DNA of 43,344 nt from DASRHT01 sp035293765 (GCA_035293765.1 DATGMF010000073.1:1-43344); one strand, 5' to 3'. Positions 34,070 to 42,034 are shown, counted from the stretch's first letter. A program made the numbers and translations. The notes: generated by a model from the sequence alone, not told the origin.

Positions 34070-34567
34070 ATGAGCGCCGAAGTCAATGTCCCGGCCATCC
34101 GTCGGCCAGCCAATGAAGCGGAATTTCGCGCGATGATGAGCAAACGCATGGCTCACTATCTTCAGCGCCGGGCCGAAATCGGTCACGAAGCAGCCTTTGA
34201 GGAATTACTGACCGGCTATCCAGAACTGCAAAAAAGACTGATCGGCCCGCGCATTGCCAACCAGAGCCTGCACGAGGGCTTCTCGTCAGGGAAAACCGCT
34301 TTTGCCAAACTGGGCTTGATTGACGATTTCATCGACATCTCCACCGGCGAACGTGACGCAGTGATCGAAATACTCCTTACCTGTATGTGTGAGAATGCCA
34401 TGCACGATTGTGGTGCGAGCGAACCCTGCTCGGTACTCTGTGCGCTCGATCAAGAGGCGGCGCGCCGGGCTTTCCCTGAAATGCAAATTCAACAACTGAG
34501 AAAGAAGGTGGAAGGGGCTCCCTTGTGTGTCTTTTTCTGGGCGCGCGAACGCAGCCAACCTGAATAG
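34070..34567 (+). CDS. Small protein with a conserved-looking cysteine motif
   Basis: A 165-residue protein, mostly helical. The C-terminal half has CENAMHDCGASEPCSVLC (about 103-122), then a LRKKVEGAPLCVFFW strand. The order C...PC...C followed by L..G...C.F recalls the sensory C-terminal domains of SufR, V4R and ATC-hydrolase-like proteins, which can hold an Fe-S cluster or bind hydrophobic ligands; I cannot assign it to one of these. It follows the second PaaK-like gene closely and may serve the same pathway. The start at 34070 was chosen because the longer open frame lies inside the PaaK-like gene. Confidence 0.65.
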   Translation: MSAEVNVPAIRRPANEAEFRAMMSKRMAHYLQRRAEIGHEAAFEELLTGYPELQKRLIGPRIANQSLHEGFSSGKTAFAKLGLIDDFIDISTGERDAVIEILLTCMCENAMHDCGASEPCSVLCALDQEAARRAFPEMQIQQLRKKVEGAPLCVFFWARERSQPE

Positions 34568-34601
34568 ACACCTGTTTCCACCGGCAAGAGCGTGATGACT
34601 G

Positions 34602-34638
34602 GAGGTCGGTTAGCGGGCAACGCTCGTTAGCCGACCTC
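34602..34638 (+). terminator. Hairpin after the PaaK-like operon
   Basis: GAGGTCGGTTAGCG (34602-34615) pairs with CGTTAGCCGACCTC (34625-34638) with two G-U-type positions. It lies 35 bases after the stop codon; the U tract is weak. Confidence 0.6.
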
Positions 34639-34658
34639 TCTTCATAAGGAGAGGTAAT

Positions 34659-34841
34659 ATGGATACTCTCCGCCACACTGGTCAGATGATGAAAATGTCG
34701 AAAGAAAAGGCGATAAGCGTTGTTCAGAACTTTCCCACTTTTTGCGTATCATTATGTATGTTCAAACATGCAGATAAAAATATAGCAGACAGCATGAGCA
34801 AAGGGGGTGAGAGCAGAGTACAGAGAATTTTTCCGGCTTAA
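34659..34841 (+). CDS. Possible small protein, unknown
   Basis: A 60-codon frame with AAGGAG seven bases before its ATG, immediately after the hairpin. The product is basic with MMKMSKEKAISVVQNFPTFC and resembles nothing I know. The ribosome binding site is the only support; it could equally be a leader or chance frame in the 320-base gap before the secreted protein gene. Confidence 0.3.
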   Translation: MDTLRHTGQMMKMSKEKAISVVQNFPTFCVSLCMFKHADKNIADSMSKGGESRVQRIFPA

Positions 34842-34886
34842 CACGATGTCGTACATTTTGCAATCCGTATCTGAAAGAGAGGCTAC

Positions 34887-36851
34887 ATGTCTATGCGCTC
34901 CTTTTCGCGTCTACGCTCTAAAACGAGCATCCTACTATCCCTGATCGCACTGATCCCGGTCATTGGAGGTTTTACCTTCTTCGGAGGGATTGCGGCCTCA
35001 ACACACCAGGTCCAAGCAAGTGGCCTGACGTACGCACAGCTTACCCCGCTGCAAAGACGCTCTCTCTCCAGTCTGGCGCTTTCTGAACTCAACCCTCCGC
35101 AGCCATCTACCGCTAAGGCAAATACCAAAGCTCCTGGCAACTACTTCCCGACCAGCGATGATGGCTGCTCCCGGAGTCTGGGGAACAATATCCGGGTCAA
35201 TAGTAACTGCCTGAACCTGACAGACGTAAGCCTGCAAGGTCGCGCGCAAGCTCAGGTTGAACCAACCATCGCTGAAGACCCCTTTCATCCTGGGCACCTG
35301 GTCGCCGGTACCAATGATTATCGCTCTGGCGATAGCGCCTGTTATAGCGAGTTCAGCCACGACGGCGGCCAGACCTGGACCGAAGCTGCCGTCCCGTCTG
35401 GCTTTAGTAATGGGGCGAATTTTGGTGGCGTCACGCGCCAATATTGGCAGGTCAGTGGCAATACTTCCGTAGCCTGGGATACAAGGGGGAACGCCTACCT
35501 TACCTGCGAAGAGTTCATGCGTGGACCTGGGACGACGAATAATCCAGATGTATCCAGGGCTTTCTATGTCTTTCGCTCAACCAGCAATGGCGGCGCATCC
35601 TGGGATTTCATGGGCGGTCCTGCCGTTGAGCTTTCCACACAGGACCCGTCTGTGATCGAAGACAAGCCATATATGAGCATCGATGATACCGTCGGCAGCC
35701 CCTTCCGGGACCGTATCTATGTGGCATGGACGCACTTCTCATCCGATGGGAGCGTCTATATCGAAGAGTCCCACTCTTCTGACTTTGGCCAGACCTTTAG
35801 CACGCCGGTCATTGTCAGCAACAGCAGTCCATTGTGTGTGAATACATTGGGTGCCGGGACGCCCCACGGCCCGTGCAATGGGAATGAGTTTGCGCAGCCT
35901 TTCTCTGGCCCGGACGGCACCCTGTATATCATTTATGACAACTTTAACGCTGGCTCAAATTTTCCCGGCGATAACCATTTTCAGATCTTCCTCGAAAAGT
36001 CAACCGACGGCGGTAACACCTTCGGCGCGCCGGTGCTGGTAGCCACGTACAACGAGTTCCCTGATTGTCCTCCATCGCAGGGTGGTCAGAATCCAGGCCA
36101 GGAGGGCACCTGTCTGCCAGAAAAAGGCCCGACACAGAATGCCATCTTCCGCACGGCCAACTATCCGGTGGCAGCCATCGATCCTGTCAACGGCGATATC
36201 GTCGTCACCTATGGCTCGTACATCAATAAGGATTCAAACCCCTCCAATGGCTGTATCCCGCAGGGTGTTGATGTCAATGATGGTGGCGAACTGTATGCAG
36301 GCGTCAAGACGGTCGGCGCTTGCAGCAATAAGATCCTTGAAAGCATTTCTACCAATGGCGGGGCCAGTTTCAATGGAGATATCAGCGATCCAACGACCAT
36401 GCCAGTGGTGACAGATGCTCCTGGGCAGAAACATACCGATCAGTGGTTTCACTGGGCTGGGTTCACTCCCGATGGCAAACTGGTAGTCACCTACTATGAT
36501 CGTCAGTACGGCAATGACGAGATCACCGGCACTATGGACTTCAGCCTTTCTGCCTCCAGCGATCTCCAGCATTTCGCCACGCGCAGAGTGACTACCAGTT
36601 CTATGCCGCTACCTACTCAGTTCCCTGATGAGCAGGGGAACGGCACCTTTTACGGTGACTACACCGGCCTCGTTGTGGACACCCAGGCCCATCCCATCTG
36701 GACCGACACGCGCAGCAAGGACCTGGCAGTCTGCCCTGGCACAGGCGTGCCGAATGTGCCTCCCAGGGTCTGCACATTTAATTCGGTCAATGGTTTTCCG
36801 GCCAACGACGATATCATTCTCACAGCGACAGAGGATGTACCAACGTCATAA
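34887..36851 (+). CDS. Secreted Asp-box (sialidase-fold) propeller protein
   Basis: A 654-residue exported protein with an N-terminal signal peptide (SILLSLIALIPVIGGFTFF, cleavage near HQVQA). From about residue 125 it has repeated Asp-box/BNR motifs: SHDGGQTW, STSNGGASW, STDGGNTF and STNGGASF, spread over a six-bladed beta-propeller, with VEPTIAEDPFHPGHLVAGTN at the first blade. The family includes exo-sialidases and many non-sialidase glycan-binding propellers. I did not find a clear FRIP motif with the sialidase arginine, so catalytic sialidase activity is uncertain. Several cysteine pairs suit an extracellular protein. AGAGAGG lies four bases before the ATG. Confidence 0.82.
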   Translation: MSMRSFSRLRSKTSILLSLIALIPVIGGFTFFGGIAASTHQVQASGLTYAQLTPLQRRSLSSLALSELNPPQPSTAKANTKAPGNYFPTSDDGCSRSLGNNIRVNSNCLNLTDVSLQGRAQAQVEPTIAEDPFHPGHLVAGTNDYRSGDSACYSEFSHDGGQTWTEAAVPSGFSNGANFGGVTRQYWQVSGNTSVAWDTRGNAYLTCEEFMRGPGTTNNPDVSRAFYVFRSTSNGGASWDFMGGPAVELSTQDPSVIEDKPYMSIDDTVGSPFRDRIYVAWTHFSSDGSVYIEESHSSDFGQTFSTPVIVSNSSPLCVNTLGAGTPHGPCNGNEFAQPFSGPDGTLYIIYDNFNAGSNFPGDNHFQIFLEKSTDGGNTFGAPVLVATYNEFPDCPPSQGGQNPGQEGTCLPEKGPTQNAIFRTANYPVAAIDPVNGDIVVTYGSYINKDSNPSNGCIPQGVDVNDGGELYAGVKTVGACSNKILESISTNGGASFNGDISDPTTMPVVTDAPGQKHTDQWFHWAGFTPDGKLVVTYYDRQYGNDEITGTMDFSLSASSDLQHFATRRVTTSSMPLPTQFPDEQGNGTFYGDYTGLVVDTQAHPIWTDTRSKDLAVCPGTGVPNVPPRVCTFNSVNGFPANDDIILTATEDVPTS

Positions 36852-36878
36852 TTTCAGTATCCTCATTTCAGTATCCTC
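36851..36878 (+). repeat. Tandem 14-bp duplication after the propeller gene
   Basis: ATTTCAGTATCCTC occurs twice head-to-tail (36851-36864 and 36865-36878), starting in the stop codon of the propeller gene. Confidence 0.85.
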
Positions 36879-36899
36879 AAGCGGATCGAGATACTTCTT

Positions 36900-37014
36900 T
36901 TCCGCGTTCCTGAGCGAAGCTAGCGCTTCCTCTCCGAACGACTGAGCGAAGCTAGCGCGTCAGCAGCGTTGTCGTTCGGAATAGCAAGACCGTCAGCAGC
37001 GTTGGAACGCGGAA
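36900..37014. repeat. Nested double palindrome, same family as the hemL insertion
   Basis: Outer stem TTCCGCGTTC (36900-36909) pairs with GAACGCGGAA (37005-37014); inner stem TCCGAACGA (36933-36941) pairs with TCGTTCGGA (36972-36980). Just inside each left arm is the same 17-mer CTGAGCGAAGCTAGCGC (36910-36926 and 36942-36958); just inside each right arm is GTCAGCAGCGTTG (36959-36971 and 36992-37004). So one unit is inserted within another. A further hairpin GGGAGCC-ATA-GGCTCCC follows near 37023-37039. The 384-base gap between the propeller and glycosyltransferase genes otherwise holds no gene. Confidence 0.88.
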
Positions 37015-37235
37015 GGTTTCAAGGGAGCCATAGGCTCCCGCCGCTCCCCTTGAGGAGCAGTATAGCATCAAACCCGAGGATGTCAAGTGGAAATGCAATA
37101 AGAGCTAAGGTGGCGAAGCGCGAAACCTGCGTCTTCGCCGCCCTCTTTCCAGCGACAAAGCCAGCAGGCATTGCCGAAGAGGAATAAAGCGATAGTTGTT
37201 TTTACCTGTTTCAGAGGAGAAGAGAGGAAAGTAGC

Positions 37236-38456
37236 ATGACCCGTTTTTTGTGTATCGTATCGCCCCAGCATGGACATATCAATCCAACGCTGGCCGTTGT
37301 GCAAGAGCTGGTCGAGCGTGGCGATACGGTGATCTTTTATGCGACCGAGCAGTTCCGACCATCCATCGAGGCAACCGGGGCCATCTTCCGAGGATATACA
37401 TCGATTGTCACACGGAGATGGGCACATATGGTCTATACCAGCGATGATCCGCGTGATAATCCCTTTATTCGGATGGGCCACGAAACAATCGAAGAGTGCA
37501 ATCATGTGATTCCCCAGATCAGAGATGACGCCGCCGGGCACGACGCTGATTATATTTTGTACGACACGGTGCCGGGCAAAATGCTGGCGGAGTTGCTGCA
37601 CTTGCCTGCCATTCAGCTTTATACGACGTACGCACTCAACCAGCAGTTCAATCCGATGGTCGCACAACTCCTGTCGCTGGCTACAGGCCCAACCGCGCAG
37701 GCTTTTCTGGAGGTAAATCAAGCCTTTGACGATTTTCGCGCATCCTATCAGCTTCCCCCACTGCCTTTCTCCAGTCTGCTTGATCGCGTTGAGCCGCTCA
37801 ATATTGTCTTCATCCCTCGTACTCTGCAACCATTGCAAGAGAACTTTGATCACCGTTTCACCTTCGTTGGTCATTCTGTTCGTCCGCGCTTTTCGCCGCC
37901 GGGTTTTCCCCTGGAAAAACTGGGTCAGCATCCGCTGCTCTACATTTCGCTGGGTACGATCTTTAGCACCCATCATCAGCTCGCCTTCATCCGCGACTGC
38001 TTCCGGGCTTTCCGTGGCTCTGACTGGCTCGTGATCCAATCGATTGGCAAAGAGATCGAGCGGGCACAACTGGAACCTATTCCCGAAAATTTTCTGGTCT
38101 ATCAACATGTTCCTCAGCTTGAGGTACTCCAACAGACGGACGTCTTTATCACGCATGGCGGGATGAATAGCACTCTGGAAGCCCTCTATTACGGCATACC
38201 GCTGGTGGTGGTGCCACAGATGCCGGAACAGGAGATGACCGCCCAGCAGCTCGCCAGGAGAGGTCTGGCTATCCATCTAGCCAAAGCCGATCTGACTGCC
38301 GATCTGCTGCAAAAAACGGTGATGCAAGCCCATACAGACCCGACCTTCCGGGCCAATGCGCAGGCTATGCAAACCATCATGCGCGCAAGCGGAGGCTATG
38401 TCGAGGCCGCCAATACGATCCAACGCTTTGTCGAAAGCAAAAACTCAAACACATAA
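37236..38456 (+). CDS. GT1-family (MGT-type) glycosyltransferase
   Basis: A 406-residue two-domain GT-B enzyme. The N-terminus MTRFLCIVSPQHGHINPTL has the acceptor-side histidine of UGT/macrolide glycosyltransferases; the nucleotide-sugar binding motif near the C-terminus is ITHGGMNSTLEALYYGIPLVVVPQMPEQ. The enzyme would transfer a sugar from a UDP- or TDP-sugar to a small hydrophobic acceptor, natural product or xenobiotic. No polyketide or peptide synthase genes are nearby. AGAGGAAAG precedes the ATG. A strong hairpin follows. Confidence 0.9.
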   Translation: MTRFLCIVSPQHGHINPTLAVVQELVERGDTVIFYATEQFRPSIEATGAIFRGYTSIVTRRWAHMVYTSDDPRDNPFIRMGHETIEECNHVIPQIRDDAAGHDADYILYDTVPGKMLAELLHLPAIQLYTTYALNQQFNPMVAQLLSLATGPTAQAFLEVNQAFDDFRASYQLPPLPFSSLLDRVEPLNIVFIPRTLQPLQENFDHRFTFVGHSVRPRFSPPGFPLEKLGQHPLLYISLGTIFSTHHQLAFIRDCFRAFRGSDWLVIQSIGKEIERAQLEPIPENFLVYQHVPQLEVLQQTDVFITHGGMNSTLEALYYGIPLVVVPQMPEQEMTAQQLARRGLAIHLAKADLTADLLQKTVMQAHTDPTFRANAQAMQTIMRASGGYVEAANTIQRFVESKNSNT

Positions 38457-38459
38457 AAA

Positions 38460-38513
38460 GCTGAAAGAAGCGGGTCAGGCTCATCAGATCTCCCCTGGCC
38501 CGTCTCTTTCAGC
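38460..38513 (+). terminator. Terminator of the glycosyltransferase gene
   Basis: GCTGAAAGA with CGGGTCAGG on the left matches CCTGGCCCG with TCTTTCAGC on the right, with AG/TC between the two blocks and one G-U pair. It starts four bases after the stop codon. Confidence 0.75.
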
Positions 38514-38542
38514 CTCTTATCTGTTATAAGGAGAAACAAGGC

Positions 38543-38998
38543 ATGAAATCCTCTCATCTCTCGGATGGCCGCAAGCGGTCATCCCAGAGGTCGTATGGTT
38601 CACTATTGCTGGGCTTGTTTGTCTTCGGGGGAGTCGCGATAGTCGGATTGTTGCTGTATCTGGGATACAGCACGATGATGGGCGGCTCCGCTCCTCAAAC
38701 CGCTCAGCAGTTTACCAGCGCCACTCCCGGCTCGCACGTCCAGGTTGCTTTCGAGGTCACGGGCCTACCCTCCTCATCTCTGCTCAACGGAAACCTGTTG
38801 CAAAAAAATGCGGATGGCACCTACTCGCGTACAGGCCGCACGTTGAGCGTGAGATGGGATGCCAGCAAGGTCGTGATGGGCAGCAGTGCGGATGTGAAGG
38901 TGGGCGCTATTCTCCAGGTCAGTGGCACCCTCGATGCTCATGACGTTCTAGCTGCCGGTCAAGTCGTCATTCTCACGGAATTTGTGAAGCTGAAATAA
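38543..38998 (+). CDS. Membrane-anchored protein with a possible OB-fold domain
   Basis: A 151-residue protein with a basic N-terminus, one transmembrane helix (LLLGLFVFGGVAIVGLLLYL, about 21-40) and an exported domain. The domain has alternating beta strands (VQVAFEVTGLP, YSRTGRTLSVRW, ADVKVGAILQVSGTLDA, VLAAGQVVILTEF) of the size and style of CcmE-like OB-folds, but the CcmE heme-binding histidine motif was not seen. AAGGAG lies about 9 bases before the ATG. It is followed after 15 bases by a cytochrome b-like protein, so the two probably act together at the membrane. Function unknown. Confidence 0.65.
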   Translation: MKSSHLSDGRKRSSQRSYGSLLLGLFVFGGVAIVGLLLYLGYSTMMGGSAPQTAQQFTSATPGSHVQVAFEVTGLPSSSLLNGNLLQKNADGTYSRTGRTLSVRWDASKVVMGSSADVKVGAILQVSGTLDAHDVLAAGQVVILTEFVKLK

Positions 38999-39013
38999 GG
39001 GGGGAGGCCCGGG

Positions 39014-39442
39014 ATGCTTGACTTTGTGATTACCAGTGCAACCGGCTGGGCAATGATGGTCTTACTGGTAGCAGTGATTGCCTATCCCTTTCTGCTACGG
39101 GCAGGGCTACTCGGACCTGTGCAGCCCTTTTTACCGCGCATGCGCGTGCATTCCCGGCTGGCCTACGGCCTGGGCAGCACGTTACTGGTTCACCTCTGGT
39201 TTTCGATGAGCGGCGGGGTCGCGTTGGTCGTCAACGCGCTCGGCCTCTACCTGGCTACAGGAGCGCTGTTGCTGAGTGGCGTGCAGATCTGGCTGGGACG
39301 CTTGTTGAGCTGGCCCAAATTAGCCAACCGCCGCCAGGTGCGCCGCTGGCATTTCTGGGCCATGTTTGCCCTGGTCACCTTGATCCTGGCCCATGTGACC
39401 CTTGACAGCGAGTTGATCCAGGCGCTGTTCCTGAGTCTGTAG
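39014..39442 (+). CDS. Minimal four-helix cytochrome b-like membrane protein
   Basis: A 142-residue protein with four hydrophobic helices (about 9-30, 48-66, 68-92, 112-130). Histidines 46 and 60 lie in helix 2 and 113 and 127 in helix 4; both pairs are spaced H-x13-H, the two-heme pattern of ferric reductase, NADPH oxidase and related b-type cytochromes. That suggests transmembrane electron transfer, possibly to the exported domain encoded just upstream. No NAD(P)H/flavin domain is attached. GGGGAGG precedes the ATG. The motif is read directly; heme binding is inferred. Confidence 0.65.
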   Translation: MLDFVITSATGWAMMVLLVAVIAYPFLLRAGLLGPVQPFLPRMRVHSRLAYGLGSTLLVHLWFSMSGGVALVVNALGLYLATGALLLSGVQIWLGRLLSWPKLANRRQVRRWHFWAMFALVTLILAHVTLDSELIQALFLSL

Positions 39443-39537
39443 TATCTCACGAGGGACATGATTGACAGATCACGGACGTCTTTGTCGTCTCGTTTCTCCC
39501 TTTCTTGTGCTAGGCAGGATGATTTGGAGGGGTTGAG

Positions 39538-39952
39538 GTGGAACGGACATTGATCAGGAAGCTTGGAGCCGCTTGGCAGGCTTTCCCAGTCATATCAGGC
39601 CAAATCTCGCACAGGTTGATGGAAGCCAGCAGATGTTGAGCAAGATCAATTTCAGCGGGGCTCAACTCATCGCGGCCAATCTCAACCAGACCAACTTGCA
39701 GGCAGCGAATCTCTATGGGACGAATCTCAGCGAGACAACGCTCTGGCAAACGAATTGAGCGGAGCGAACTTGAGCACGGCCAATTTGAGCAATGCGGATC
39801 TGAGTGGGGTCAATCTCAGCGATGCTATTCTTGACGCTGTCGATTTGCGTGGAGCAACCTATACAGAAGCTCAGTTGGCACAGGCCCATTCCGCCCAAAT
39901 CTTCTTCGATAAGCGTCAGATTCAGATTCCTGTTACTTGGAGGCAACCCTGA
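39538..39952 (+). pseudogene. Pentapeptide-repeat protein gene, frameshifted
   Basis: A GTG at 39538 with GGAGGGG upstream opens a short start (VERTLIRKLGAAWQAF). The frame then has to move by -1 to read INFSGAQLIAANLNQTNL, and again by -1 at 39755, where AATTGAGC lacks one T, to read ANLSTANLSNADLSGVNL and RGATYTEAQLAQA. The A(D/N)LXX pentapeptide repeats are unmistakable. Two shifts in 400 bases suggest decay. Confidence 0.7.
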
Positions 39953-40165
39953 TGCACGCTGAACACAGCGCAGATCCTCTTCCGTAAAGTGATGCCGGGC
40001 GCTTGAAAAGGCCAGCACCACCCCTCGCAGGGGGCTCTCTACCGGTAAGGGAACCAGAATCTCCGATTGAAGCCCCAGGTCTTTTTTCATCCCTGGGAGT
40101 TCAGCCAGATCGCGTTGGACTTGCCCGCCCCAGTACGACCGAACTTCACTTTCCTCTCTTTCTCA
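39950..40165 (-). pseudogene. GAF-domain gene relic
   Basis: In one minus-strand frame the segment QVQRDLAELPGMKKDLGLQ, then SEILVPLPVESPLRGVVLAF and HHFTEEDLRCVQRASG is the C-terminal half of a GAF sensor domain. A stop codon lies upstream and the frame runs into the pentapeptide relic, so no complete gene remains. Confidence 0.6.
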
Positions 40166-40306
40166 CGAAGGATGAGCAAAAAAGGTAACAGGTGCTGACG
40201 TTGAGGAGGCATTCCTGATACTGGCATGACTTGCGCGTTTCGCGGCGCAACTTGCCATACGGATCGCAGCGCATGCTCACCTCCTCTCAGTCCTCGTGTT
40301 TTGTCC

Positions 40307-40342
40307 AGATAGCTTGACAAATTTTGTAAAGTAACGTATCTT
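40307..40342 (+). promoter_or_regulatory. Promoter of the HspR-like gene with a shared block
   Basis: TTGACA (40314-40319), 17 bases, TATCTT (40337-40342). The block AGATAGCTTGACAAATTTTG and following GTAAAG (40307-40331) matches the Hsp20 promoter block at 41346-41370 in 19 of 25 positions and is an imperfect palindrome centred on the AT run. Confidence 0.7.
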
Positions 40343-40516
40343 TCTCAGTAAACACCGCGCGCACCTCTCCCAGCACCCAGTAGTTCACAAGACGGATGGT
40401 TAGCACAAGGGGCCTGGTACGGGGCAGGCCGTGCGTTCATCATTGTCCTTAACCGATGAGAAAAACAGGGAAGAGCGAGCCCGCACGATGGGAATTTGCA
40501 GGAAGGAGAAGCTGCG

Positions 40517-40927
40517 ATGAAACGGCGTCTTATGCGATCTCGACCCTTGACGGATGCAGAGGCTATCCGGTTGCCGAAGTACACGATTGGCATTGCCTCC
40601 AAACTCGTTGGATTGCCCCCACAAATGCTTCGTCGTTATGAAGAAGCCGGACTGCTAGAACCAGCGCGTCAGGAGGGGAAAAACCGTCTCTATTCTGATC
40701 AGGATGTCGCTGATCTTGAAGAGATGGCAACGCTCTCAGCAGAAGGCATCAATGCCGCCGGAATCCGGCGCATTCTCCAGATGCGCCGACAGATTCACCT
40801 TCTCCAAGAGGAAATCAAGGCGGCACAACAAGGCAAAGAAGGAGGCAAAGAGGGCTCTCCTGCTGAAAAACAGCACGAAGATGGAACCACCAGATCGGCG
40901 AGCGATGATCAGCGGGAGAGCGAGTGA
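40517..40927 (+). CDS. MerR-family regulator, HspR-like
   Basis: A 136-residue protein. Residues 15-85 form a MerR winged helix: YTIGIASKLVGLPPQMLRRY, EEAGLLEPARQEGKNRLYSDQDV, and EGINAAGIRRILQM, the same order as in HspR heat-shock repressors. A coiled coil (RQIHLLQEEIKAAQQG) and a charged tail follow. HspR needs DnaK as co-repressor in actinobacteria; here only a DnaK C-terminal relic is nearby. The ATG at 40517 has GGAG eight bases upstream. The shared promoter block suggests it represses itself and Hsp20. The charged C-terminal tail is unusual. Confidence 0.8.
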   Translation: MKRRLMRSRPLTDAEAIRLPKYTIGIASKLVGLPPQMLRRYEEAGLLEPARQEGKNRLYSDQDVADLEEMATLSAEGINAAGIRRILQMRRQIHLLQEEIKAAQQGKEGGKEGSPAEKQHEDGTTRSASDDQRESE

Positions 40928-40966
40928 GCCGGAGATTTCTGCTCACCCGGTCACCTCGCTCTCTCA

Positions 40967-41182
40967 CTAATCAGGTTGGACTATCCCTTCATAGTAATCA
41001 GCGCATTCATCGCAGAACACCATCCTGGCCCATGTGATCGGCTCGTGTTTCACCTCGCGGTGTTCCTCACAGATGGGTTGCGTACAGCGTATACAGGTGG
41101 CGACGGCTTTGTCCTCACACACATAGCATTTCGTCGGATCTCGCTCTGCATCCGGTAAAGGACGGATCTGTTCTTCATGCAT
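40967..41182 (-). CDS. Small zinc-binding (B-box-like) protein
   Basis: A 71-residue protein with cysteines at 19, 22, 30, 33, 38, 57 and 60 and histidines at 41 and 46: CYVC, CIRC, CEEH and FCDEC. Two zinc sites in B-box/ZZ-like arrangement are likely. AGGAGG lies five bases before the ATG. It stands between the HspR-like regulator and Hsp20 on the opposite strand. Function unknown. Confidence 0.75.
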   Translation of the reverse strand: MHEEQIRPLPDAERDPTKCYVCEDKAVATCIRCTQPICEEHREVKHEPITWARMVFCDECADYYEGIVQPD

Positions 41183-41345
41183 AGCTTCCTCCTGTTGTGA
41201 TCATACTTCCCCGATGACGCTGCTGGCGGGCGGAGAACCAGCTCCCCGCCGCCCACTTTCTCCTATAAATATCCTGACACCATTGTCAAGGGATGTTGGC
41301 CTCACATATGTTAGAGCAATGTTAGAAATACATATATTTTCCATA

Positions 41346-41381
41346 AGATAACTTGACAAGCTTTGTGAGATGATATATATA
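41346..41381 (+). promoter_or_regulatory. Hsp20 promoter with a shared block
   Basis: TTGACA (41353-41358), 17 bases, TATATA (41376-41381), about 120 bases before the Hsp20 ATG. The block at 41346-41370 matches the HspR-like promoter block (19 of 25). The remaining 5' leader up to 41505 shows no gene. Confidence 0.72.
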
Positions 41382-41505
41382 TTTTTTGGAATAAATCAGA
41401 AGGGTCCAATGTTCGAGAGAGTGGAAAGAGGAACAGGGGAGCCATCCCCGGTGGAACTCCTCTTCCACGAAGACAACGAGTGGTTTCACAAAGGAGGTGT
41501 TGAAT

Positions 41506-41991
41506 ATGACGACGATCACGCGTTATGATCCATTCCGTGAAGCGCTCAGTCTACGCAATGCGCTCAATCAGCTCTTCGAGCAAAGTTTTGTGCGCCCAAC
41601 CTGGGGCAACGGCGTCGTCCAGGGAGTCAGCGTCCCGGTGAACGTCTATGAGACCGAAGCAGGCTATCAGGTCCAGGTCCTGCTCCCCGGCGTCAAACCA
41701 GAGGACATTGATCTGTTGGTGCAAGAGAATAGCCTGACGATCAAAGGGCAGTTCCCCCCGGCGACCAAACCGGAGCAGCAGGTGAACTGGTTGTTGCAGG
41801 AGATCGGTTCGGGTGCCTTTGAACGCAGCATCGTCTTCCCCAAAGGCATTGATGCGAACCAGATCACGACCAGCTATGAGCATGGCATGCTGACGATTAC
41901 TGTGCCATTTAGCCAGGAGACCCGACCCAGGAAGATCAGCATCACAGGCAGCGCCCCCCGGCAGATGACCGTTGAAGCAGGTGCCCGTTAG
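41506..41991 (+). CDS. Small heat-shock protein (Hsp20/alpha-crystallin)
   Basis: A 161-residue chaperone that holds unfolding proteins without ATP. The N-terminus RYDPFREALSLRNALNQLFE is typical; the alpha-crystallin domain runs from about 45 to 140, with VNVYETEAGYQVQVLLPGVKPEDI, NSLTIKGQF, FERSIVFPKGIDANQI and the GMLTITVPF strand that carries the A-x-x-x-G-V-L-like signature. AAGGAGG lies eight bases before the ATG at 41506. Probably controlled by the HspR-like repressor through the shared promoter block. A hairpin follows 12 bases downstream. Confidence 0.92.
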   Translation: MTTITRYDPFREALSLRNALNQLFEQSFVRPTWGNGVVQGVSVPVNVYETEAGYQVQVLLPGVKPEDIDLLVQENSLTIKGQFPPATKPEQQVNWLLQEIGSGAFERSIVFPKGIDANQITTSYEHGMLTITVPFSQETRPRKISITGSAPRQMTVEAGAR

Positions 41992-42003
41992 CTGCCAGGA
42001 GCA

Positions 42004-42034
42004 CCAGGGAACCCATCAGCCGGTGGGTTCCTGG
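42004..42034 (+). terminator. Terminator of the Hsp20 gene
   Basis: CCAGGGAACCCA (42004-42015) pairs with TGGGTTCCTGG (42024-42034) with one bulged base. The following 230 bases to the DnaK relic show no gene. Confidence 0.65.

Noticed and set aside
36221..36240. GGATTCAAACCCC resembling a tRNA T-arm
   Set aside because: It lies in the reading frame of the propeller protein and no acceptor or anticodon stems can be found around it.
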